From Chloroflexota bacterium (GTDB lineage: Bacteria > Vulcanimicrobiota > JAMCWD01), in assembly GCA_023475345.1 (NCBI GenBank), contig JAMCWD010000001.1, forward strand, positions 186,001-250,000: DNA of 64,000 nucleotides, read 5' to 3'. The notes under the pieces were generated by a model. It did no database searches, had not been told where the DNA came from, and saw only the letters and a list, made by a program, of their open reading frames with translations. How positions within the stretch are numbered: the first letter of the stretch is position 1; each line of letters starts with the position of its first letter. A program made the translations under genes and the position numbers. Below are positions 17,883 through 25,859 of the stretch, one piece after another.

Positions 17883-19409
17883 GTGCGTTTTTTTTATGCG
17901 GCTTTAATATTTATATGCGGCATGGCGGTCATGGTGGTGGAGGTGCTGGGGACAAGGCTGGTAGCGCCTTTTTACGGCGCAGGCCTTTACGTCTGGTCTG
18001 CTTTGATACTGGTAACGCTGGTAGCTCTTGCGCTGGGATACTGGATTGGAGGGATATGGGCCGATAAGGCTCCCAGGCTGCCTGTACTTCTCGGGATTAT
18101 TGCAGCAGCAGGCTGCTTCATCCTTATTCTTCCTTTTATACATAAAGGCATTTTACTTACATTCGGAGGCATGGGGCTTGAAAAGGGTTCACTTCTTTCT
18201 GCAATTATCTTATTTACGCCACCGATGCTGCTCCTCGGAATGGTTTCACCGTTCTCAGTCAAGCTGCTTTCCTCAGGAGAAGAACACCTCGGGCTTACTG
18301 TAGGGAGCATCTACGGCGTTTCGACCATAGGTGGAGTTTTCGGCGTTCTTCTGTCTTCTTTCGTGCTAATCCCGCTTGTCGGCGTGAGAAAAGTATTTGT
18401 AGTTATAAGCATAGCCCTGATTTTACTTGCGCTTGTCGGGTGGCTCCTGACCCGTAAAAAAGCAGGCGTAATAGCAGCCGTTATACTTTTGATAATTTGC
18501 GGGATAGCATTTGTATATACCGCCCCGGCTCCTGCAAATGAAAGTATGTCCGTTGTAAAAAAGATAGAATCTCCATACGGCGAATTGAAGATAATCGATA
18601 TAGGCGATGCCAACCGCTGCCTGATGATGGACTGCGTCATGCAGGTGGCATATCCTCAAGACCGGGAGCTTGAGCCCGGCATCGGCCTCAAGAACAGGTA
18701 TAATATGGAACTGCTCCCTTATTACAATCCCGAAGGCAAGGACACCCTGATGGTCGGATTGGGAGGCGGACTGCTCGTCGGTTTACTGTCCCCGTATGGT
18801 TTTAATTTTGATAATGTAGAGATAGATCCCAGGGTCGTTGACATTGCGAAGAAATATTTTAATTTCGATAAGAGCTGTGATGTCGGCGACGGCAGGTATT
18901 ATCTCAAAACAAGAGATAAGAAATATGATTTTATAATCCTCGATGCGTTACAGGGAGAATCCCTTTCCACCTATCTCTTTACAAAGGAGATGTTCCAACT
19001 GACTAAGGATAAGTTGAAGCCGGGCGGGGTTCTTGCCATAGATTCTCTCGGGATACCCGGAAAATCCCGCATTTCCGATGTTATTGCAAATACCCTTTCC
19101 GAGGTTTATCCTTATGTTACATATTATAGAAGCCTGGAAGCGGATAGCCCTCAGCTTGTAACCTTTTTTGCATCCATGCAGCCCCTGGTTTTTAAAAATC
19201 CTGAAAAGCTTGCAAAAGAAAAAAATATTGAAAATTTCGATGAGATATTCGAAAGGGCATTGAGCAGGGAAGTTCATTTTATCCGGGACAAGTCGGTTAT
19301 TATAACCGATGACTACAACCCCCTGGAGGGCGAGTGGGGCAAGCTCAGTTTTACATGGAGGCAGGAAACCAGAAAAGTTTTCAGGGATGATGAAATCCTT
19401 TATTATTAA
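17883..19409 (+). CDS. Membrane-anchored spermidine-synthase-like protein
   Basis: 508 residues from a GTG with an upstream GGAGGAA. The N-terminal 215 residues contain seven to eight hydrophobic helices beginning with the family-typical GMAVMVVEVLGTRLVAPFYG. The C-terminal part (about 225-500) is a SpeE-like Rossmann methyltransferase fold: MVGLGGGLLVGLLS (SAM-binding glycine loop), VEIDPRVVDIAKKYF, FIILDALQGE and TDDYNPLE. Fusions of this kind are widespread in bacteria as fused MFS/spermidine synthase, but few have proven polyamine activity. The substrate is not established. It is probably the first gene of its own transcript, and the 5'-nucleotidase-like gene follows after 81 bp. Confidence 0.85.
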   Translation: MRFFYAALIFICGMAVMVVEVLGTRLVAPFYGAGLYVWSALILVTLVALALGYWIGGIWADKAPRLPVLLGIIAAAGCFILILPFIHKGILLTFGGMGLEKGSLLSAIILFTPPMLLLGMVSPFSVKLLSSGEEHLGLTVGSIYGVSTIGGVFGVLLSSFVLIPLVGVRKVFVVISIALILLALVGWLLTRKKAGVIAAVILLIICGIAFVYTAPAPANESMSVVKKIESPYGELKIIDIGDANRCLMMDCVMQVAYPQDRELEPGIGLKNRYNMELLPYYNPEGKDTLMVGLGGGLLVGLLSPYGFNFDNVEIDPRVVDIAKKYFNFDKSCDVGDGRYYLKTRDKKYDFIILDALQGESLSTYLFTKEMFQLTKDKLKPGGVLAIDSLGIPGKSRISDVIANTLSEVYPYVTYYRSLEADSPQLVTFFASMQPLVFKNPEKLAKEKNIENFDEIFERALSREVHFIRDKSVIITDDYNPLEGEWGKLSFTWRQETRKVFRDDEILYY

Positions 19410-19490
19410 GAGGATCGGCAGGTTTAAGCGTGAAGGATTTCCTTATGATTAGAAGAAATTCACCCGAAACCGGGAAAGGAATTGACTGAG

Positions 19491-21644
19491 ATGAAAAAGG
19501 TAATGATTGTCCTGGTTATATTGATATTATTAGGGCTGGGGATCTATTATTTTACCGCCCCTCGTCCTTTCAATATTATTTACACCAATAACCTCCAGGG
19601 GAGGATTTTACAGGATCAGATAAATAGTACATACCCGGCGGGGAACATTGAGGATGTTGCTGCAGTCATTTCCGGGCTTAAAGCCGATTTCGATAAAAAG
19701 GGCGAGGACTATATCATTGTTGACGGGGGCGATACCCTGACCGGCCAGCAGGATATATCCGGGGTTCTGGCAGGGAAGCCTGTTTATGATATTTTGAAAT
19801 CGTTAGGATACAACGCCATCCTTCTGCGTGAAAACGAATACGGGCTGGGTAAAAAACTGGAAGATCTCAAAGAAGGGCCTGTCCAGCTCGGTGTAGGGGT
19901 TATGGATTCCCAGGGCAAGCCGGTAAAGGTCACCCCCGAGGCCGGAGTCAAAGCGGGCCGTTCCGGTATTTCAATCCTCGGCCTGTTCATGCCGGATCTT
20001 AACCCGATGGACCAGAAGAACCGGGTAAAAATAGCCGGACATGATTTCAACCAATCTCTGGAAGCATTTAAAAAAGCCCTTGAATCGGCAGGAGGGAAGT
20101 TCAAGCTGCTGCTATATTATGAATCCTCATCCAAATGGCTGAGCGAGGTTAAAGGCATAGATCTCGTTATCCCGTCTCATTATGTCGATGAGGCTGGGCC
20201 GGAAAGGCAGTCTCTTGCAGGCGCCAAGCCCCAGGAGAACAGCTTCGAGTTGAAAAAAATCGGAGAGGTTACCGTTGCGCCCTTCGTAGATTCGCGTTTC
20301 AATGTAGGCGTTATCCATGTCAATCCCAGAGGGATAGGCAAATGGGAATATGAGGCCAGAATTATACCTGTCGGCGGCAAAACGGATGTCCCTTCCGCCG
20401 TTAAAGATGTCATCGGCAGCGCTCAGAAAGAATTTAAGGATAAAACCGAAGCTCCCGACAATTACCTCAGCATACAGAACGAGATACTTTGTTACGGGAA
20501 GGAAGGCTTCCTGAATACCCCGGCTGCAGGCAAGAAGTTCGGTGAGACTATAACTTCAAATTATATCGCCGACCTGATGCAGGAAAAAACCGGCGTCGAT
20601 ATAGCCGTACTCGATGTCAATTCCGTAAAAGGCGACCTTCAGGGACTTCAGGGAATAGAAGATCTCTCCCGGGTTCTGCCCGGCTGGACGGAGCTTGTTA
20701 CCCTTGAGCTTGACGGCAAAAAATTAAAAGCCCTCCTCCAGCAGAACTCAAAGGAAGACAAAGATTTTCTGACGATATCCGGCGCGGTAATAGCTTATTC
20801 CCCGGGTCAGGCCGGGAGCCTCCTCATGCTGTACAACGGGCGGCCGATTAATGATAAAGATAATTTCAGGATAGTTACCACCGCATATCTTGCCGACAAA
20901 AAAAGCGATCCTCCCATACTCTCCGCCGGGAAGAACAGGGTCAATACGGGCATCCTTTTAAATTATGTCCTGTTCGATGCGATGGCGGCCGGTTATTATC
21001 TCGAGATGCCTCCTTACAGGGTTTACGGTGATAAGCGGCAGGTGCTGGCTCTGGCAGACACCTATTTAAAGCAGGGATTGGAAGAGTATAAAAATCCTCC
21101 GACAAGTAAAAAGGGAGTTGAAACGCTGATCCTGGCGGCTTCACTTGCTCTTCACAGCGCAAAAGTAGTGAACGATATAAGGAAGGATTTGAAACCGCCC
21201 CTTTTCCAGTATGTTATGGGCCGTGCTTACATGAGGCTGGGCATGTGGCCCGAGGCTGCGGAAGAATTCAAGGCGGCGGTAAAGCTGGCCCCCAAAGATC
21301 CTTTATATAACTTCATGCTGGGAGATCTTTCTTATATGGTCGGCGCGTATCATGAGGCTGTAGGGTATTGCGACTCATCGATCAAGATCAAACAAAACCA
21401 GCCTGCGGCGTGGTTTATGCAGGGGGTTTCATATTTGAATGAAGGGCGCTCACCTTCAGCGGTCGGGTCATTGCAGAAAAGCATCGGGCTGGATAATGGA
21501 AATCTTGCCGGACACCTGATGCTCGGCAGGGCATACATGGGAGAAGGCAAGCTGAAGTTTGCAAGGAGCGCGTTTAAGGCCGCGGCTTCCATAGCTCCCG
21601 GAAACGAAAAAGTAATAAAGCTGTCAAATTCGCTGGCTCCTTGA
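19491..21644 (+). CDS. Degenerate 5'-nucleotidase/UshA-like protein fused to TPR repeats
   Basis: About 717 residues from ATG 19491 (AAGGA 10 nt upstream). The N terminus is a membrane anchor or uncleaved signal (residues 3-22). Residues 27-290 align in pattern with the 5'-nucleotidase metallophosphoesterase domain, but the metal ligands are replaced: TNDxHG is TNNLQG (32-37) and GNHE is RENE (114-117); only DGGD (78-81) is kept. Residues 330-500 resemble the 5'-nucleotidase C-terminal domain (SNYIADLM, VDIAVLDVNS, LDGKKLKALL). Residues about 520-715 are TPRs. It is probably a non-catalytic envelope scaffold; this is inference from the residue losses. It overlaps the next gene at TTGA. Confidence 0.8.
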   Translation: MKKVMIVLVILILLGLGIYYFTAPRPFNIIYTNNLQGRILQDQINSTYPAGNIEDVAAVISGLKADFDKKGEDYIIVDGGDTLTGQQDISGVLAGKPVYDILKSLGYNAILLRENEYGLGKKLEDLKEGPVQLGVGVMDSQGKPVKVTPEAGVKAGRSGISILGLFMPDLNPMDQKNRVKIAGHDFNQSLEAFKKALESAGGKFKLLLYYESSSKWLSEVKGIDLVIPSHYVDEAGPERQSLAGAKPQENSFELKKIGEVTVAPFVDSRFNVGVIHVNPRGIGKWEYEARIIPVGGKTDVPSAVKDVIGSAQKEFKDKTEAPDNYLSIQNEILCYGKEGFLNTPAAGKKFGETITSNYIADLMQEKTGVDIAVLDVNSVKGDLQGLQGIEDLSRVLPGWTELVTLELDGKKLKALLQQNSKEDKDFLTISGAVIAYSPGQAGSLLMLYNGRPINDKDNFRIVTTAYLADKKSDPPILSAGKNRVNTGILLNYVLFDAMAAGYYLEMPPYRVYGDKRQVLALADTYLKQGLEEYKNPPTSKKGVETLILAASLALHSAKVVNDIRKDLKPPLFQYVMGRAYMRLGMWPEAAEEFKAAVKLAPKDPLYNFMLGDLSYMVGAYHEAVGYCDSSIKIKQNQPAAWFMQGVSYLNEGRSPSAVGSLQKSIGLDNGNLAGHLMLGRAYMGEGKLKFARSAFKAAASIAPGNEKVIKLSNSLAP

Positions 21645-22906
21645 GTAAAAAGAGCAACATTGCAGGAGTGTGTCCGGTTCCCTTAAGGAATAAGATTTGT
21701 ACCGGCAGGGGAACAAATTTGATCCCTCTTTCCGGCATTTTGTTGATTTTATTATTACCGGCGATTTTCTGTTTTTTTACATCATGCTCAGGCGGGGAAA
21801 GGACAAAAGCAGTCTCTCAAAATGTGCTTTCCGATTCGTCCTGGGCGGCCTTCAGGGCCAATCCAGGGCGTACCGGGTTCTGCCGTTACCGCGGTCCCGG
21901 TAAACCAGTCGTATCTTTCCGCGTAAAGACCGGAGGAGCTGTTTTTTCATCCCCTTCGATCTCCAGTAATGGGACGGCGTTTGTAGGGTCGCTTGACGGC
22001 TGCCTTTACGCGGTAAGTCCCGAAGGCGGCTTGAAATGGAAGTATAAGACCGGAGGCTCCATAGTTTCTTCCCCGGCCATAAGCCATGATAACTCGGTCT
22101 GGTTCGGTTCGACGGATACCTGCATTTACGGCTTGAAAGAAAATGGGAAATTTATTTCCTCTTTCAAAACCGGCGACGCTGTGGAATCGTCTCCAATCAT
22201 AGATTCAAGCGGAAATATTCTTACCGGCAGCAATGACGGCAATATCTACTGCCTTGCTCCCGACGGCCGCCCGGTATGGAAATACAGTGTCGGGGATTCC
22301 ATAGTTTCTTCTCCTTCCTTATCCGGTGACGGCGCTATTCATTTCGGGGCGGAGAATTACGGTTTTTATGCGCTTTTTCCCGACGGCAAATTAAAATGGA
22401 GGTTCGATACTCGTTGTGAACTGCCGGGCACCCCTGCGGTGGACTCTGACGGCTCCGCGTTTATCGGCTCGGATGACGGCTACCTTTATGCATTTTCAAA
22501 AGAAGGCAATTTGAAATGGAAAATAGCCGCCGGGGCCAATATATCGGCATCCCCTGCTCTTTCTCCTGACGGGAAGTTATACATGGGTCTCAATGACGGC
22601 GGAATTATCGCAACAACAACGGCCGGAGTTATTCTATGGAAAACGCCGACGGAATGCGGCATTTCTTCATCGATTGCAGTTTCTTCATCGGAGACTCTTT
22701 ATGTGATGTCTGAAGATTCATACCTGTATTCGCTTTCGAGAGAAGGGAAAATTTTATGGAAGATGCCTCTCTGGGATTCTCAAGAGCCGCCGGGCGTTCC
22801 TTATAATATCTCTCTTGATGTAATAAGCTCTTCCCCGGCGATATCGGATGACGGCCGTATTTATGTCGGCTCGGGTGACGGTAATATTTATTGTATCGGC
22901 GAATAG
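21641..22906 (+). CDS. PQQ-like beta-propeller lipoprotein
   Basis: 421 residues. The start is placed at TTG 21641, overlapping the preceding stop (TTGA); the N region is unusually long before the hydrophobic segment and lipobox FFTSC (about residues 45-49), so a later start is possible. The mature part has seven to eight repeats of about 40 residues with the signature SSPxIxxxGxxxxGSxDGxLYxxxxxGxLKWxxxTG, i.e. PQQ-type blades as in BamB and alcohol dehydrogenases. No PQQ ligands or catalytic residues are evident, so a structural propeller is likelier than an enzyme. It is translationally coupled to the 5'-nucleotidase-like protein. Confidence 0.85.
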   Translation: MSKKSNIAGVCPVPLRNKICTGRGTNLIPLSGILLILLLPAIFCFFTSCSGGERTKAVSQNVLSDSSWAAFRANPGRTGFCRYRGPGKPVVSFRVKTGGAVFSSPSISSNGTAFVGSLDGCLYAVSPEGGLKWKYKTGGSIVSSPAISHDNSVWFGSTDTCIYGLKENGKFISSFKTGDAVESSPIIDSSGNILTGSNDGNIYCLAPDGRPVWKYSVGDSIVSSPSLSGDGAIHFGAENYGFYALFPDGKLKWRFDTRCELPGTPAVDSDGSAFIGSDDGYLYAFSKEGNLKWKIAAGANISASPALSPDGKLYMGLNDGGIIATTTAGVILWKTPTECGISSSIAVSSSETLYVMSEDSYLYSLSREGKILWKMPLWDSQEPPGVPYNISLDVISSSPAISDDGRIYVGSGDGNIYCIGE

Positions 22907-23023
22907 CGCAAAATATTTTTCCTGCAAATTCTTATGAAGTTGGCTTTTATGCGGGCAGGGGAAAATTAATCGCATATCCAATTATACAGGTTAAATTAAT
23001 CATTTTCTTGAAAGAGGACTTGC

Positions 23024-24568
23024 ATGAGAAAAATTCGGTTTTTAATATTGTTCCTGGCCGGTATTTTAATTATTTCGGCGGTCCCCTGTTTTTCAACAGT
23101 CTTGAAAGTAGCCGGAGGCCCTGCCGATAAAGTTGCTTTTTCGCTCGACGGCAAATTTGTAGCCGGCGCCAGCCGCGTCGGTGATATAACGGTATGGAGG
23201 ATTGAGGATTGGAAAGAGATCCCGGTTTACAGGACGGCTGCCGAAGCAAGCGGCGTCTCGCTCTCGTTTTCAAGGGATAATAATTTTCTGGCTGCAGGGC
23301 TGGGTAACCAGGTACGCATTTACAACACTGAAGACTGGCAGGAATTGCGCAGGATAACACTGGACGGACAGGTGGGAGACATGGCCTTTTCTCCGTACGG
23401 GGATTACCTGCTTACTGCCGATCCCCAGTGGATGAGGATTTATTCGGTTCCCGACTTGAAAGAATTAAAAAGGATAAAGCATCCCAGGCCCGTTATAAAT
23501 ATTGCGTTTTCTGCAAACGGCCGGTATATTGCAGCCTCGGCCCGCAATGACGATGATGTGCACATATGGGAAATACCGTCTTTCGAAGAGGTCGCCGCCA
23601 TATCACTTGGAGAGCATATCCTTTCTATTTCGATTTCCCCATACACCGATCTGCTGGCTCTCGCAGGCAGAAGGAGCGTAAAGATATTCGAACTTGATTC
23701 ATGGAGAGAAATAAAAACCATCAAGCAGGAAACCCCCGCTTATTCGCTCAGCTTCAATTCCGAGGGAGAATACCTGGCGGTCGGTGAAGACGCCGGGTTT
23801 ACCGTGTATAATACGAAGGGTTGGGATGTGCATAATCAAAAGCATATTTGCTGTCCCGTTACCGACCTGGAATTTTCCATCGCCAGGGACGACCTCGGAG
23901 TCGTCGGTTCCGATTTGAGCCCTGATGAAATAACGGTTTTTAATACATCCATGTTGAACATCACGCATTCAAGCCTTCCTAATTTAGAATTCGAATGGGC
24001 CGGAAGCGAGATGGAGCCTAAGATTAAAGAAGAAACAATCTTGAAATTCCTGGCTTATAACGACGGCAGCCTGCCTGCGGGCCAGGTCGTATTGAATTTT
24101 CAAACTTATTCGCCCGGCCTGGATGTTTTAACTAAAAGCGCCATCCTGGAAAATGTTTATCCCGGCCAGAAAATCCCTTTCGAAGTTAAAGTCAACTCGT
24201 CTCTTCCGAATGTCAGGGACCTTATTGTAGAGGCGGTGTGTTCGACGCGCTGGACTTTCAACAAAACTTTCCATGTTAAATTCAAGGCTCCGCTGCCTGC
24301 CCGCACAGGGCCTATCGAGGGGAGCGTTTCGAAAGTTCTCGGCCCTACAATGATCCAGATTGACAAAGGCAAAAAAGACGGCCTTAAGCCAGGGAATACA
24401 GGTACAATTTATGATACGATAACGACGCTTGACGGCAAATCGGAAAAAAATGCGATAGTGGAGATAGTTGTTTTATCCGTAACGGATGATTCGGCCTTCT
24501 GCAAAATAGCCGGAGAAGCCTACCTGCCTGTTCTTACTGAAGATAGAGTATTATTTCCCGAGCCATAG
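23024..24568 (+). CDS. Secreted WD40-like propeller with CARDB-like and FlgT-C-like C-terminal region
   Basis: 514 residues with a Sec signal peptide (about 1-24, ending VPCFS) and an AGAGGA ribosome binding site. Residues 25-310 contain seven blades of WD40-like repeats (for example VAFSLDGKFVAGASRVGDITVWRI). Residues 315-425 resemble a beta-sandwich of the CARDB type (FLAYNDGSLPAGQVVLNFQ). The last 80 residues (VSKVLGPTMIQIDKGKKDGL onward) resemble the FlgT C-terminal/SH3-like domain. It is probably periplasmic or surface exposed. It is the first gene of an apparent run with the next two genes. Confidence 0.8.
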   Translation: MRKIRFLILFLAGILIISAVPCFSTVLKVAGGPADKVAFSLDGKFVAGASRVGDITVWRIEDWKEIPVYRTAAEASGVSLSFSRDNNFLAAGLGNQVRIYNTEDWQELRRITLDGQVGDMAFSPYGDYLLTADPQWMRIYSVPDLKELKRIKHPRPVINIAFSANGRYIAASARNDDDVHIWEIPSFEEVAAISLGEHILSISISPYTDLLALAGRRSVKIFELDSWREIKTIKQETPAYSLSFNSEGEYLAVGEDAGFTVYNTKGWDVHNQKHICCPVTDLEFSIARDDLGVVGSDLSPDEITVFNTSMLNITHSSLPNLEFEWAGSEMEPKIKEETILKFLAYNDGSLPAGQVVLNFQTYSPGLDVLTKSAILENVYPGQKIPFEVKVNSSLPNVRDLIVEAVCSTRWTFNKTFHVKFKAPLPARTGPIEGSVSKVLGPTMIQIDKGKKDGLKPGNTGTIYDTITTLDGKSEKNAIVEIVVLSVTDDSAFCKIAGEAYLPVLTEDRVLFPEP

Positions 24569-24577
24569 GAGGAGTTG

Positions 24578-25117
24578 ATGAAAAAATATTACCGTTGTAT
24601 CTGCGTGTTTTTTATTACGGCGTTTATCCTGGGTTTTTTCGCCGGTTATGCTTGGGGCGAGACAAATAACAGAAATGTAATATTCATTCTTGCAGATACA
24701 AAGACGAAGGCTTTTCAATTATGGAAAGAAGAGTTCCTGAACGCCCGGGATTATTATTACAGGGAAGAGCCTTCCGTTTATTACGAAACGGCTCTTGAAA
24801 ACCTGGTTTATGTTTACGATCTTGACGCTTACTCACGGGAGGTCAGGGATTATGTCCGCCTTGCTCAGAAAACTTTAGGCCTTGCCCAGAACGAGCCTTT
24901 TATCGGGGTTCTTAATGTCCCCTGGGTCAGGAGAGAAGGTACGTGGGGGATGGGTGATATTAAGGATGCAACGATCGTCTTTCAACTACCCTTTGACCGT
25001 GATGCGTATAAAATTGCCGCGGGCCAGGTATATAGCGCCGATAGAAAAATTGTTCAGGAGATGACGCGCGAGGATTACCGCTGGATTCTCCGCCAGCTTA
25101 TGGGGCTTGAGAAATAG
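24578..25117 (+). CDS. Secreted protein of unknown function
   Basis: 179 residues from ATG 24578, behind a near-perfect AGGAGGAG that overlaps the previous stop codon. There is a signal peptide over residues 1-28 (hydrophobic core, then GYAWGE). The mature part is Tyr/Arg-rich, predicted helical in its first half (KEEFLNARDYYYREEPSVYY), and has a WVRREGTWGMGDIKDATIVF segment in the second half. I recognise no family. Tight spacing to the preceding propeller gene suggests they act together. Confidence 0.65.
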   Translation: MKKYYRCICVFFITAFILGFFAGYAWGETNNRNVIFILADTKTKAFQLWKEEFLNARDYYYREEPSVYYETALENLVYVYDLDAYSREVRDYVRLAQKTLGLAQNEPFIGVLNVPWVRREGTWGMGDIKDATIVFQLPFDRDAYKIAAGQVYSADRKIVQEMTREDYRWILRQLMGLEK

Positions 25118-25161
25118 GGGGGCGTTTTCCGGCATATTGAAAAGGGGGTGGTAACAGAATT

Positions 25162-25809
25162 ATGCAGAATGTCAAACTTTACAATATCCTGGCCGGAGTT
25201 GCCCATATATTCGCGGGCATAATCCTGCTTTATATTTATAATTTCGCCGCCAGATCGACAAAGCCGCTTGAATTGAAGGGCCGGAAAATATCCCTCGTCT
25301 CTCCTTTTTTGCTCCCGCTCGTTTTGATAATTTTCATATTCGGATTTTTTGAAATTTTTGACAGGCTGGACATGTTAAAATATTACCTTGTTAAAATGGG
25401 CCCTGTCGTAACACAGATGATCATATTGCCCGCAATTACAGTTTTAATAATGCTCGTGATAATGGATTCAATCAGGAGATTCATGTTGTTTTATAATCAT
25501 TGCAAAGAAGAGAGCGGGCTTGGCGAGAGAAAAGATATCTTAAGATACATGGGCATCAGGTACTACCCGGCAACCTGGCAGGCGAAGAAGAAGGAAATAA
25601 TTTTATGGGCGCTGTTTATTGTTTTGCTGTTGATATATTCAATAAGGAGCCTTGTTGCCGGGAGCTATATTCCCCTGGTTTTGCTTGTGGCGGGAATCAT
25701 TGCTTTCGGGGGATATGGTTTGTATTTAAGGAAGCTGGAGCGTGAGAGAAAATTATCTCCGCCTGAAGCGGGTGGAAATCAAGAAAGTTTTGAAAACAAA
25801 CCGGATTAA
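25162..25809 (+). CDS. Polytopic membrane protein of unknown function
   Basis: 215 residues with about five hydrophobic segments (near 10-30, 48-66, 78-100, 145-163 and 166-186), a cytosolic loop rich in charged residues between the third and fourth, and a hydrophilic C-terminal tail. A GGGGGTGG ribosome binding site lies upstream. No family motif is recognised. It lies 44 bp behind the secreted protein gene and is likely co-transcribed with it. Confidence 0.65.
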   Translation: MQNVKLYNILAGVAHIFAGIILLYIYNFAARSTKPLELKGRKISLVSPFLLPLVLIIFIFGFFEIFDRLDMLKYYLVKMGPVVTQMIILPAITVLIMLVIMDSIRRFMLFYNHCKEESGLGERKDILRYMGIRYYPATWQAKKKEIILWALFIVLLLIYSIRSLVAGSYIPLVLLVAGIIAFGGYGLYLRKLERERKLSPPEAGGNQESFENKPD

Positions 25810-25844
25810 TAATAAATTTCAGGTATAACAAATCCCTAGTTTTT

Positions 25845-25853
25845 TGCTATAAT
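25845..25853 (+). promoter_or_regulatory. Extended -10 promoter; predicted leaderless WD40 transcript
   Basis: TGCTATAAT (25845-25853) is a perfect extended -10. Only six bases separate it from the ATG at 25860 and no ribosome binding site is present, so transcription is predicted to start at the start codon. Confidence 0.58.
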
Positions 25854-25859
25854 ATTCGA

